A stretch of DNA of 64,000 nucleotides. It comes from Melieria omissa. Taxonomy: Eukaryota > Arthropoda > Insecta > Diptera > Ulidiidae. A model generated the notes under the pieces. The model did not search any database, was not told the origin of the DNA, and saw only the letters and a list, made by a program, of their open reading frames with translations. The DNA lies in contig OZ020267.1 of NCBI GenBank assembly GCA_963971225.1, forward strand, positions 51,779,993 to 51,843,992. The letters run 5' to 3'. Positions 46,417 to 58,883 of the stretch are shown piece after piece (within the stretch, counting starts at the first letter, position 1; the number at the start of each line of letters is the position of its first letter). The translations under genes and the position numbers were made by a program.

Positions 46417-49400
46417 ATGAGGGAACTAGGTAAGCGTTGGCTTCGCTAAGGCAGGGTCCGAAATGGAATGAAGCGTCCCCACGCAGAGCACCGTTGCTTT
46501 CGTGCCGTGCGTATGTAGAGAGCCCGTTTGTGTGTGTGTTTTGGGGAAGTGTGACGGAGCCCAAATGCTCCACTTGCACTTTTCTTTTGCGAATTCAATA
46601 GAGAAATGCTAAAAAAAAGAGAATACCGCCAAAATTTATTAATGAAAATGCGCTTCTGTGAAACACTTGCAGACCCCAATGGCTTCGATGGCGGCGTCGA
46701 CGTGCTGACGGGCATATTGCGAGCGGCGGACAGGCATCCAAACTCGCGGGTGTCGAAGCTCATACGCAGCGTGGAGGAAGAGCGTTCGCAAAAGAACATA
46801 GTGCTGCTGCTCATCGAGCTGGCAGAAAATGCAGAGTATGCCACCGACTTTGGTATCTCGCTGAAATACGTAAGTACCGCATCAACAATTCGCTTGACCA
46901 GCCCCCTCCGCCCCTTAGCAATGACGTAATGTTTGTTGTGTTTTCTGTTTCCCGCCAAAAATGGACAACAGTACTTGGATTTGTTCGTGAGACTAGGCAT
47001 TGGACAGGACATAGTGCTCAACGAAGCGGGGCTGCTGTTGCTAAGCTCGTCAAAGGTGTATGCGCGTCGGGTGGACTTTGTGCAGGAGCTGGTGGAGCGC
47101 CAAATACTGACGCTGTCCAACGCAGATCGCGAGATCACCGAAGCAAAGAAGTAAGTATGCACATTGTGCCAGATTGACGCCTTATCGCATGGACATGACC
47201 TTGTTCCTTTCTGGCTTAATGACTTCCGTGACCACTGACTTTTTGTTCTGATTGAGCTTTGCTGGCTCGTTCACTTAACCAATTATTGTTTTGCGCTCGA
47301 TATTTGCCGGTAGCAACTCTCTGGTAGCCAAAAGCAGTAAAAGCAACAACAAAATTGATTGTATAAATATATATTCGATATAAATTTGAAGAACACGAGT
47401 GCAAAACAAAATTGCCAAGAGCGCTGAAGTAAGCAAAGAAATAATGCCACCGATGGGAGCTACCACTCACGACTTAACAGTGGAGGTGCAACAATCAAAA
47501 ATTTGAGTAGAGGGCAAAGTATATCAAAACTCTCTTGTGCTCTATTTACACTGTTGAGTTATTTGAACACTACCAAAACACAGATAAGCGATATTTTACC
47601 TATCTAGCACTGGTAGCAAACCTTCGTGGCAAATGTTTACATGTCTCAATACTGTAATTTTTCTGATTTGGGGCTTTAACTCAACCACTGATCCCTGACT
47701 AAACAAATTTTATAAAGCCATGTCTCAAATTGAAGACACCGCCGAGATTTGTGTACCGCGCAAGTACAACTAAAACATGAGATTTTGCTTAGATCGCAGA
47801 AAATGATAATGCAATAATATTGTATTGCATATTTCAATAAAATGTCGGCATTTCCAATAGCTGGCACTGAATTGGGCGCAAGAATAGCCGCCGACAAGTT
47901 CGCTTTCTGTTAGATTTCTGTCACAAATTTGACATATGGCTTCTAGGTGAATAATTTATAATTATAATTTTTTATAATTAGTGGAACGCTTTCTCTTCTT
48001 CTCAGAAATGAAGAACAAGCGCCTCGCAATGCAGAAAAGCCGAAAAGAGGTCGCAAGCGACTGGTGGAGGCGCCCAGCGACCCGTATGAAGTAGAGTTGG
48101 TGCCGCGCAAGTTCCGCAAACTCACCGAGGACAAGCGTTTTGCCATCACGCGCCCAAATGTGAAGACGCCGAAGCCACCGCATCGCAATGTCAACACCGA
48201 ACAGTACATTCATCCGGCTGCCTGGACGTACGCGCATATAGTGGACCTCGAAAACGAGGAGGAGGTCGACTCAAAGCGCAATTACAAGTTGTTCACATAT
48301 CAGGTCGAGCACCGGTACAATACGCTCGTACCGGATATCAACTTCCGACTGCATTTCAAGGTGAAGGACTACATTGACGAGGAAGAGGAACGGCTGGAGG
48401 GGAAGAGTAAGGAAAGTGGTGATTGTGTCATCAGCAACAATGACCAAGAGTGGCCGCCTCTATCCGAGGAGTATGTGACGAAGTACTTGCACTTGGAGGA
48501 TAAAGCGTTGGTGGAGGAATTTATGCCGCAGCGCAAGCGTTGTAAAATCGAACAAAGAACTGAAACTCGTGCCGTCGGGACGCAAAACGAGGTAAATTCT
48601 CTGGAAGACGGAGAAGTGGCCGCCTTAGAAACAGTACAAAATTCAAATTTAGCGGAAGCACTTTCTGCAGAATGCAGTAAGAGTGCGAATAGTGAAGCGA
48701 AATCGACAAATAATAACGAGAGTTTGGAGAACGACACGGGTCTGGGTGAAAGTCTGCTGGGCACCACCAACGCAGATGTCAGTACAAAGTCAATTGCAGA
48801 CGACACAGACAATACCGCGGCAGATAGCCACGAAAAAAGTGGCACGGAGGATCACAATACCTCGGACACAACTGCCTTGAACCTGGAACAAGTACAAAGT
48901 TCAGATGCCGTTCAAAATTCTCTTTTGGACAGCAGTAAAGAATCAGAATCAGCTGATTCCGGCAATAATTCAACAGTGCACAGCACGCTTGATAACAGCA
49001 AATTGCCAGACGACAGTTCCATAACAGACAATTCAATGGAAAAATCGGCACTGAGCGAAGTCCTGCCACAAAATTATTCTGGCATGGGCGAGAGCATAAA
49101 CGAGCAAGACCCTTCATGCTGTACTAATGCCGACAATTCGAAGGAAATAGGAAACATTAGCGCAGTGGAAAATGTAGCGCAGTGCGGGAATGAAGGCAAT
49201 TCTGGTGACAACGCTGAAGCATTGAACAAAAGTGATAGTCTAACCGAGGCGGCAAATCAAGACAATGTTGACCGAGTAGAACCCGATGAATTCAAAGATA
49301 AATCTAAAAGTGAAGATGTGTCGAGTCGAAAACCGATCGAATATGGTAAGTTGTGGCAGTTTTTAGAGAAGTTAACATAAATTAATAACACAAAACGTCT

Positions 49401-51332
49401 CTCGTAGACGACACACAAATCAATTTTGGCGAAATCCGTGTGCATCTGCCGCATATGGATGATGAAGGGGTGTACTTCTCGGATCTGGATGAGCAAGACC
49501 ATCGTATGCTTTCGCCAACAGTGGTCGCCACCGATGTTTTTCCATCCATACCCAATAAGAAGAACATCACCATCATTGTAGACGATGAGATAAAGGCGCT
49601 GTTAAATCTGCCGGAAGAAGAACCGGAAACGTATGTGCTACCTGTGGAAAAACACCACGCCACTGCGCCTATTGTACTGAATATTTTGAAAATTCACGAG
49701 AAATTTTTAAAGCGGCGAGTGCTTTTCAAGCTGGGACCTGAAATGGAAATATTCCTGCAAGCGGTAATCGATTGCGTACTGCATGAAGTTAAGTTTTTGA
49801 TTTACGTATAAATCTTACTGGTGTATTATAGCGTTCTATGAAGCGAGTGCGAGGTGCCGAGTCCGACCCGCGCTTGCACCGAGTGATGAAATGGTTTCCA
49901 CTAAGTAATACTGACATGACCGGCGTGAATATCACACCTTTTCCGAGTCCTGGGCACGAATCTCAATTAGGTGCGTTCATTTTTGTGTTTTTCTTTAATA
50001 AGCGCAGTAACATTCTACACAATTTCCGTAGATTTCTGTGGTTTTCCCGAGGACGATGAGTCACAGGATTTCCTCGGATTTACAGAGGAAGAGCAGGCAG
50101 AGAAGGGCTCTCATCGATTGAGCAGGGATTCTGGCGTGGGCGCGGATGCCCCATTAACGCCGCCTGTAACATGCAGCCTTACAACGATTACTGAGGAACT
50201 CAATAACGCGACTGAAAAGAATGCCGAGGAACTAGCGACGCAACTAGCAGCCAAAGAGGGCAACGCAGCGGTAGAGCGAATAAACGACGACAATGCACAG
50301 GCAACAATTGATGACGAATCGAAACAGCAATCGACAGAATCCGTTCAAGAGTGTGTAAAGTCATCAGAAATATTACCGGAAGAAAACGAAAATTGCAAAG
50401 ATTTTAAAACTGATGAAAGTGCTACTAACACAAAGAAGGTAGAAATTGTGCTGGATACAATGGATGTCAGCACAGCACCTGATGACAAGTTGCCTCTGGA
50501 GTGTGCGAAGACTAAGGAAAAGAGCGCGGAGTTAGATGACCACTTTACCGATATTGAGCTTAACAGCACCAAAACAAAGGTGAGCTACTTGATATATCTT
50601 AGATTTGACACACTGCAATCAATTATGAATTTATAGATTCAAAAGTGGCACGAGCACCTCCAGCCGATTCTTGCAAAGTCACGCGAACGCCATCATTTCG
50701 ATGTTTTTCAAATAGGCACTGAAATCATTGACGAGCTGCGAAGGCCCAGTGAAAATGAAATATCGACGACAAAAAGAACATCGCCAAAAAGCATAACATT
50801 CCAAGATGTAATGAACAACAAGGACGAGAGCTATGTATCACGTTACTTTTTGTCATCGTTGCTGCTGGTATGTACGGTTGAGCTTATATACAAGCGCGAG
50901 GTTGTTTTTAATCTGCCGCTCGGGCATTTTCAGGCTAATCAGAACAACATCAAAATCACAGTGAACAACAAAAGTACTGAGAGTGCCTCTGCTTGGAGCG
51001 ACATACACTTTGAGTTACTGAATACGAAGCGGCACACTGTGGCCATCGAGGACAACATCGGTATGATTAGTGCGAAAGCTCCAGCCACTCAGAGGCTGGC
51101 GCAGGAGACAACCGACCATCCGAATAGTTCCTCAACGTCAGCGGAGGCGGAAAATTCAGTGAACTGGAACGCCGAACCGGAAAACTCTCGGTCGAAAAGT
51201 TTTACGCTCGACAGCGACATTTTAAATGTAAATTTAAACGTTGTGCGACCGTTGAAACATATAGAAAAGTTGCCTAACAATAGCGATGACTACGACTCGG
51301 GTGTCTTCTCAAACGAAGAATGTCTGGCGTAA
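46417..51332 (+). CDS. Cap-H2: Condensin-2 complex subunit H2 (kleisin)
   Basis: Kleisin that bridges the SMC2/SMC4 heads in condensin II; in Drosophila it drives axial compaction and homologue unpairing. Exons: 46417-46429, 46673-46869, 46972-47150, 48006-49345, 49408-49763, 49832-49970, 50032-50579, 50637-51332, phases consistent, 1155 residues. The N-terminal H2 domain includes DIVLNEAGLLLLSSSKVYAR RVDFVQELV. Next comes DPYEVELVPRKFRKLTEDKR, a conserved CAP-H2 motif, then a long acidic, Ser/Asn-rich low-complexity part. The C-terminal kleisin domain has IQKWHEHLQPILAKSRERHH FDVFQIGTEII and SYVSRYFLSSLLL. DSGVFS near the end matches the Slimb/beta-TrCP degron DSGxxS. The start is uncertain: MREL spliced to DPNG is preferred because G plus AC restores Asp; an unspliced start at 46606 is the alternative. 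Length exceeds human CAP-H2 because of the disordered middle. Confidence 0.92.
51294..51311 (+). other. DSGxxS phosphodegron codons at the Cap-H2 C-terminus
   Basis: Codons for Asp-Ser-Gly-Val-Phe-Ser, ending seven codons before the stop, in acidic context (SDDYDSGVFSNEE). Drosophila Cap-H2 is degraded through SCF-Slimb, reported to recognise a C-terminal site of this type, so the motif is probably functional here. Confidence 0.65.
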
Positions 51333-52602
51333 CAGATAATGCCACGTGCAAGTAGTAATTAGATATCTTTAATATTTGTAAGAATTACTTTTAACGATTT
51401 TGTGTTCACACTGTCTAGAAATAAGTTCAATGTTTACACAATAGGTTTGACGTAGAATTGGATGGCACTGCGTGTTATTGGTACAGTTCGACCAGCCCTG
51501 TTGGTATTTACCTAGAAAACGAATGAATTATTGGTTCGTTAGTGTTTCTAGAGGAAAACAGCATTGCTGGGCGAATCACTTGTGCACTTGACATGGTTTA
51601 AGTGCAATCGAATAATAATTTGTAATTCGCAATGTATCGTTCTTTGTGCTCGAGTTTATACAAGTAGGCTTAGTTGCAATTTTAGTTTGTAGTTAACGTT
51701 TCCCAGAGTTTGTGTAGCCTTTGTACTAATTTGCACTTGATTTTACAAATAATCTCTCTCATGTTTCAGGTTAAAAGCAAGAAACCGCACTTCACTGAAC
51801 TTTACCGTAAACTGAAAACGCTGCCCATGCATGTTTGTTCGCAGTTTGGTGGCTTTTAGTTTAAGCTTGCTTGTCTGTTTTCTTTAATTATATGAGGCTT
51901 ATAGTATTCCTTATTTCATTTTTTTGTTATGAATTATCTTTTGTTCTTACTCTTCCTTCTCATTTATGTTCTTTATGCATTTTTTACTTGCTGACGTAAG
52001 TTAATTTCATTGACCATTGACTACTAACCATGAATTATTTTAAACATCTTGACATTTGTACCTGATCTCGCAAACCATTGTGGAGATGTAGGAGTAGCAA
52101 TAAGCATCAAGCACACCACTTTAAAGTAACAATAACGCACATTGCAGGCAAAAAGTGTAAATAGTGTACATAAGCTATAAGCTACAAGTTTAAGACACAA
52201 TTTCACAGTGTGTAAATAATATATGAATTTCAATATTGGAACCGTGAAGAATCTACCAAACTGTAAATTCTGTATTTAAAAACATTTTAAAATGATAAAT
52301 AATTGCGCCGCAACTAAAATCACCATTTTGCAATGCGTATATATATTATATACTGTAGCTAATATACCGAAACATTTCACCTTCACTCTCGAAAGAGTTC
52401 AATCACGTTACATTAGAAAATTTTTGGAGAAGTGTAATAAATCTGAATCTACAATAGTTTTTGATAAAAGCTTAGTGTTTTCATTTAGAATAGACTGACT
52501 AATGCAGCAAAATCCGCAGCATCTAATATTAAAAAATTGCAAGGTAAAGCTGAAACATTTTGAAACTAAAACAATAATAAATAATGAAAATAAAACGCCT
52601 AA
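51333..52602. other. Cap-H2 3' region with a possible alternative terminal exon
   Basis: No separate gene. 51770-51859 reads as a clean exon (acceptor ATGTTTCAG, 29 codons, TAG), described among the findings. AATAAA occurs at 52436-52441. The rest is AT-rich. Confidence 0.45.
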
Positions 52603-52948
52603 GGCTAAAAACATAGTGGAGCGAAGAGCAAAGCGTCGAGAACAAATCAACGCTTTTGAATCGAAGCGCACATAGTCACGAGCAAAGCGAAGAAAGCTGA
52701 AAAGAGCAAAGCGACGATTTCAAAATATTTTGTTTTCATCGCTTTGCTCGCCGCTTTGCTCTACTTGAAAATCCAAAAATGTTTGCTATTAAAAAATTTG
52801 TGTGAACAAAACAAAAAAAATTTATGTGGATGGATTGATAAGCGCAATATTCGCAAAAAATGCCTTATGGATAGCTCTACGCTTTGCTCGTCGCTTTGCT
52901 CGAAGCTTTGCTCTTCGCTTTGCTCGCCGCTCCACTATGTTTTTAGCC
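52603..52948. mobile_element. PIF/Harbinger-like MITE with AGCAAAGCG repeats, 346 bp
   Basis: GGCTAAAAACATAGTGGAGC at 52603 and its exact complement ending at 52948 are flanked by TAA on both sides (52600-52602 and 52949-52951). A 3-bp TAA duplication and GGC termini fit the PIF/Harbinger class. The motif GAGCAAAGCG(A) recurs four or more times near the left end and, inverted as CGCTTTGCTC, six or so times near the right, giving long stem-loop potential. Non-coding. Confidence 0.75.
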
Positions 52949-52951
52949 TAA

Positions 52952-53430
52952 GAAATTAGTGAAACGAACAAAAATTGTGTTGTTTTGTATCGCAACCTGC
53001 TGAAGTATAGGACTAGCCATTTTCAAGCTTACAGTTGTAGTTGATATCATAATGACATATACAAAACAAATGCAGCTTCCGTCACTTGTGACAGCTTTAA
53101 GTTCTGTAAGTCTTCATTCTATTTTACTTGTGCTCTGGAGAAGTTTTGTTCTATGTATTACAAAACATGTGGATGTTTCTTTGTATAATTCACATTCTGT
53201 CAGCTACCGCTCACTATTCTTTATTGTGAACAGTGCCTCTTACATTTCGGTTAATTGTAAATTAATTGTCTACCTTATTTACAGCTTACACGAATTCGGC
53301 AAACTAAAAGTTACATGACAATGTTTACAAACTTATTTATTCGAATTTCTCTGTATAATATACTGACTGAATTACTTAGAGTAGAATAAAATCATGGCGT
53401 ACTTGATACGTTCTAGCATCACAGAGGTCG
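52952..53430. other. 3' flank of TfIIFbeta, no gene
   Basis: AT-rich sequence holding the likely TfIIFbeta 3' end; a short frame at 53052-53318 has no recognisable product. Confidence 0.5.
53336..53341 (-). terminator. Candidate polyadenylation signal for TfIIFbeta
   Basis: AATAAA on the minus strand, 90 bp after the stop codon. Confidence 0.55.
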
Positions 53431-54322
53431 CTAGTCTGAATCACTATCTGTACCAGTTTTATCCTCGTCCTTCTTCTCGTCGGTCTTGTAGTGCCGATAC
53501 TCTTTCTTTAGTTCCCACATATTTTTATGCGGGTTTTTCATGTTGTAATCACAGACTTCCTTTAGTATTTCTTTCAGGTAGCCGATGGGTTGTTTTGTGA
53601 TCTTCACTAGATCTTTAATATTGTAGTACTGATGCTTTTCGAAGGCATTGAAGAGCATATCCATAACAAAATTCTTGTCGTCTCTTGCCTTCTTGCCCTC
53701 GGCCTTTTTACGTTCACGGTACTCAATCTGCACAAATAATCAAGAAACAATACGATAACAAAATGCAATATTCTCTCCACACAATACATACGTTGTGCGC
53801 ATGATCCTTGACCGGTTTGAAGTTCTGTACGATCTTATCGATGGGTTGCACCTTTCGTTGGGGCACCGACGCCTTACGTATCGACTCCAGTTTCAGTTTC
53901 ATGTAGCAGTTATCGGCAATGGGTCGACACTCCAACTTCTGTACGATTCGCCCCTCCATGTACAACTTTTCTGCCTCACCGGCGGCTGCAGCGGCTTGTA
54001 AGTCCTTATCCTTACCATTGCTGGTGCTTGGCTCCGGCGGCACGACATGTGAGAATACGCCCAGAGTTTGCTTCGTCACTACAGACACGTCCAGTATGTG
54101 TTCTGTTGGAATTTTTTCTTCGGGATCCAAATTCACCACGGCTGGTGTTAGCGACAGTGACACTTGTGCTTTCTGTCCCGGCGTCTTGCTGATGCGCAGC
54201 TTGCCCACATCCATATTCGACGGCGCCTTTGACCATTTCTGGGCAATATATTTGGGAACTTTTACCAACCAAACTCCACGTCCGGCATTCGAGAGGTCGA
54301 GCTCTCTATCGTCTTTGGACAT
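53431..54322 (-). CDS. TfIIFbeta: Transcription initiation factor IIF subunit beta (RAP30)
   Basis: Small subunit of TFIIF, which binds RNA polymerase II, helps load it at the promoter and supports early elongation. Two minus-strand exons, 53792-54322 and 53431-53727, with a 64-bp intron, encode 275 residues, close to the usual animal length. N-terminal dimerisation barrel: GRGVWLVKVPKYIAQKWSKA, KAQVSLSLTPAVVNLDPEEK, RIVQKLECRPIADNCYMKLK. The linker has KPVKDHAHN joined to IEYRERKKAEGKKARDDK. The C-terminal winged helix is DMLFNAFEKHQYYNIKDLVK ITKQPIGYLKEILKEVC, ending in an acidic DSDSD tail. It is divergent from Alg9. Confidence 0.97.
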
Positions 54323-55310
54323 ATTTTTTGTGTATATGTATATCTATCGAGATCCGGCTGATATATTGGAATTGCTTGGATCTACTTGCTGGCAATGCGT
54401 TGGTTAGTTGAATTGCAAAACTATATTTAAGTGAAAGCAACGTTTGACAGTTGTTCAGCTGATGCGCATGGAGTTGCCATATTACCTGAATTTATACTTG
54501 AAGTCAACCGGCCATCGCTTTCTGGCCGATATCGTTGGGAGTTATTAAAACGTATGAACAATATATTTGATTATATCTGGTTCTGTCAGTACGAATAATT
54601 TCTATCTTTCATCAGTACGAACGAACCTGGGGATTTTCATACCATTTGTATGAGAAATGTAAAATGTGAAGTGTAAAAGTTTGAAACGATGTTGTTCGAA
54701 TTTTTTATTCATTTGTCGTTGTTAAAAACATTACATACATATCAACAATGCAAAAATTACAGAATTTTTGTGGATCTCATTGTGACTTGAGCTGAATGGA
54801 ACGAATGGATCACGAGTCTTGGACTTTTAGCTGGTCGTCGGTATGCCGTATGTATAAATCTTTGGAATAAATATATGAAAACTTTCTTAAACAATAATTA
54901 GCTGTTTTTGCCGAAGCCAATTACGAAATAATTGTTTCGTATGGCACGACATCGGTGCCAAATAATGCGTTGAACTCTTACTAAATCTCACAATTTTAGA
55001 ACCATAAGTTATGATTGTTAATTATCGGCGCAAACTATACAATTTCAACCATTAACCAACATACCATACCATACCAACACTAAATGTGGTTTGATTTAAC
55101 AGTGGCTACTCATTTCAAAAAATTAAAAGGTTCAGATGTTGATAGATATGGTTTGAACTCAATCAATCTTTTATTTAACAAACTTAACAAACAGTAACTA
55201 TGAATATCAATGTGTAATGAAATCCAAAACTCTAGCAGCGCGATTGTTTAATCGGTTCCTTGTCATCGCTAAGAGTTCATTCGTATTCAGATTTGTTTGC
55301 GCTATCAGCA
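54323..55310. other. Divergent intergenic region between TfIIFbeta and Alg9
   Basis: Likely holds both promoters. No transposon or RNA gene recognised. Alg9 upstream sequence is AT-rich until about 55230. Confidence 0.5.
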
Positions 55311-57347
55311 ATGGCTCCACCGGCTGCCAGGCATCGCTACAATGCCAATAAATCGGACAATAACGCTACGAAAAAGCCGCCTAAGAAGCTGAACGGCACT
55401 GGCAAGAAGGATTCCAAGAAGAGGTGAGCATAGCATTGCCTTTCACTCATTGTCACTTCCACCTGGTTGGATGGGTTTAATTCCCACCCATTCGCTTCCA
55501 GCTCAACCAATTCCAAAGCGTCCCCTCCGCCTGTATCTGTCGACAAAACCAATGCCATTGTGCCCGGAGTGGACACCGCTTTCAAAACATTTATTAGCGC
55601 TCGACTGTGCAGTGCCATTTGGGCCTACATCTCGGACTGTGACGAGACATTCAACTACTGGGAACCACTGCACTACATCATCAACGGCCATGGTCTGCAG
55701 ACGTGGGAGTACAGCCCACAGTTCGCTTTGCGCTCGTACACGTATCTGCTACTGCAGGGCGTGCCCGGTTGGATATACCAGAAGATTTTCAACCCAAGCC
55801 CTATTCTGATCTTCTACATGGTACGCTGCATGCTGGGCTTCGGCTGTGCCGTCATGGAGCGATTCATGTACAAGTGAGTAGGCCAGTGTCATCTGTAATG
55901 AGTTGAACATAACCTCGTGGATTTCCTTGCAGGTCGATCTGTCAGGAGTTCGGCATCCACATTGGCCGTCTGTGGCTTATCTTTCAGCTGTTTAGTGTGG
56001 GCATGTTCGTCTCTAGCACCGCGTTGTTGCCATCCTCGTTTTCCATGTACTTTGGCTGTGCGGCACTCGCCTCCTGGTGGCGGCAAAAATACAGTTTATC
56101 GGTTTTCTTTATAGCCATATCAGCGCTGTTGGGCTGGCCATTTGCCGCTCTGATTGGCGTGCCCATTGCTGGCGATATGCTGTTGCGTAAGCGCTTGTGG
56201 AAGACATTCGCCACTTGGGTGGCTATATCCGGCGCCACCATTGCCATACCTATGATTGTGATTGATAGCAGCTACTTTGGCAAGATAACTTTCGCTCCGC
56301 TCAATATTGTCCTCTACAATGTATTCACTAGTCATGGACCGAATATCTTTGGCACAGAACCGTTGAGCTATTACCTGTTCAACGGGTTCTTGAATTTCAA
56401 CGTAATTTGGGTAAGATTATAGTATGTTAATTGCTTACCCTGATTGCTAAATTTTCCCCCATTTGCAGCTCCTCGCTCTCGTCACTCCGCTTATGCTGAT
56501 CATTGATTACTTTATTGTGCCAGCTAAATCAAAGTCAACACTCAACTTCCCGCACTACCTATCGCTGGCGCCCTTCTACCTGTGGCTGTTAGTCTTTTTT
56601 GCACAGCCGCACAAAGAAGAACGCTTCCTGTTCCCTGTCTACCCGTTAATATCGCTGTGCGGCGCCATCTCCGTTGACGTTTTTCAGCGCATCTTTTTTC
56701 GACTGAAGTCACTGGTGGTGAAAGTGAAAAACGGCAGCGGTGGCGCCCATTATCTGGACCACAGCATGTTTATTGCCATTGCCGTGATGCTGATCAGTAC
56801 TTTGTTGGGGCTGTCGCGCGTGTTTGCACTCTATCGCAACTACCATGCACCCATGGACCTTATAATGGAACTGAATCAGTTCAAGACTTCGACGCAGTAC
56901 CGCCCGGATCAGATCTACAATGTGTGCATAGGCAAGGACTGGTATCGCTATCCCGGCAGTTTCTTTTTGCCGGCGCAGAATTTTCGTCTGCGGTTCCTGA
57001 AGTCCGAGTTTCGGGGCATGCTGCCGGCATACTATAGCGAAGGGGAGAATGCCACACAGATTGTGCACCCATATTTTAATGATATGAACCAGGAAAACGA
57101 ACACATGTACTTTGACTACGATCGCTGCCATTTTCTAATTGATTTCGACGAGGGCAAGCAAACGGAACTGGAGCCAAACTATTCAAAACGCTCAAAGGAC
57201 TGGACAGTACTGAAAAGTTTGCCCTTTTTGATTCAAGAGAAATCACACAAACTATTTCGGGCGTTCTACATTCCTTTCCTGACCGATAATCACACAACTT
57301 ATGGCAACTTTAACCTACTGAAACGCAAAAAGATGAAAATGAGTTAA
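55311..57347 (+). CDS. Alg9: Alpha-1,2-mannosyltransferase ALG9
   Basis: ER membrane glycosyltransferase (GT22 family) that adds the seventh and ninth mannoses to the dolichol-linked oligosaccharide from dolichol-phosphate-mannose, on the lumenal side. Exons: 55311-55423, 55502-55873, 55933-56410, 56469-57347; 613 residues, matching the family. A basic, Asn/Lys-rich N-terminus (start ATG 55311 in CAGCAATGG) precedes the first lumenal loop with CDETFNYWEPLHYIINGHG, whose acidic residues are the GT22 catalytic motif. GLQTWEYSPQFALRSY follows, then several hydrophobic helices (for example YFGCAALASWWRQK and SALLGWPFAALIGVP). HKEERFLFPVYPLISLCGA is the second GT22 signature. The C-terminal lumenal part ends KRKKMKMS. 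It is tail-to-tail with the cadherin. Confidence 0.97.
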
Positions 57348-58883
57348 ATAGTACTTGGGGATTGGGTGGCGCAAATATGAAGCATTTCAAAACCAGACAA
57401 AAGCGACGTGGCGCTTTACTACACTGTTTCTCTAATATGTGTTGCAGGGTGTAGTTTTAAGATGCTATTTGGTAGCCTCTTATAAAATCCAAGCAGTTAG
57501 TTGTGGTACTTAGTTTGAGGACGTATGCAGTTGTGTATGTTGCATTTGATTGAAGATGGATATTTTGATATTTATAAATTGTGAGTTTTTTAGATCGTAA
57601 ACAACGATTTGCTGATAGTGTGGCAATGTAAGATTTCTTGAAATGTTGTAGTTTAAAGTTTGAAATATTCAAATTTTTAGTTTTTCTCGCACTTACATCC
57701 TCTAAAAATTTCTGCATACACCATATCGTTAAATGAATAATGTTTTTACGGACAGTGTCCAAGTTTCAAATTGTTTCCATGCAATTTGGTATTACTGAAA
57801 ATCAATGGATGTTGTTTCATCTAGACACAGTCGATTTGTTGGTATTAAGTAAAGAAAGATACATACATTCAGGTGGGCGAGATCGCTACTGGCTACACTT
57901 TGTAATTCCACCAATAATTGTTTTATTGTAATGCACAGGTTTTGTGCTAGATATTTGATTTTTTATATATTTATTTTGTAGATATTTGAATTGAGAAATA
58001 CCAAGTTCATTGTAATGTTTAGTATTAAGTGCAATCGATAAGCCAAAGATGTAAACACCGTTACAAAACAAATCAGCAACACCAATAAAAAACGCAATAC
58101 ACATACATATATTCGCGAAATAGTGCTAAAACTGATACCAATAAATGAAAACAAAAATGAATTATTAAACGATATAAATATATTTACATATCACTATTCT
58201 CTATGAATAGTCCAGCTTCTTGCATATGCAAGCGTTCACGTTTTAAATTGTATTAAGTCGTGTTAGAGGTATCGACGAAACAGATTCAATAAAAGGGATG
58301 TTTTATGCGGGCCACGACGAAGAGAGTGTTTATAACTACAATGAAAACCGTCAGTTGGTATGGATTGCAACTGCGCGCGAAGCAGTGTACTTATTTTTAA
58401 TTTGTGTACTAAATCAAAAGACCCATCTTTCAATGATTCCCGTCAATCAATGTCGATTCAAAAGTGAACATAATTTTTTGTGTTTAATATGTGGAATTCT
58501 TTCGTTTATTGAAATAATTTCAAATGTAGTTGCGCTTTATTTCGTTTCATTTTCCTTAATCTCATTTTATAAATGTGTCTACACTACTTAACGGTAATAA
58601 TGAACATCAAACCAGTGTTTCTTACTACACCAAAACGTACAAAGTGCCAAATTGGAAAGAATTTTGGAAGCAAAACTTTACAATGGAATCGTTGGTTGGT
58701 GATTACTGCCAGTGCTTACTTCTAGTCTACATTAATTGATTTCTTATTTTCTTCTTACTCGGTAGAAATATTTGACTATGACAAAAAATTATCTGCAATA
58801 TTTGACTAAAGCTAAACACTCGAACACGTCTGTAATGTACAACATAGCGAGAATATTTACAGCACCTCCACTCCAGTATCTCT
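57348..58883. other. Convergent 3' region between Alg9 and the cadherin
   Basis: AT-rich and gene-free as far as I can see. On the minus strand AATAAA lies at 58536-58541, about 345 bp past the cadherin stop. AATAAA on the plus strand at about 58139 and 58280 is far from the Alg9 stop. A 97-codon frame at 58298-58591 has no recognisable product. Confidence 0.5.

Noticed and set aside
58298..58591. 97-codon plus-strand frame between Alg9 and the cadherin
   Set aside because: AT-rich and hydrophobic, no recognisable homology, sits where 3' UTRs are expected.
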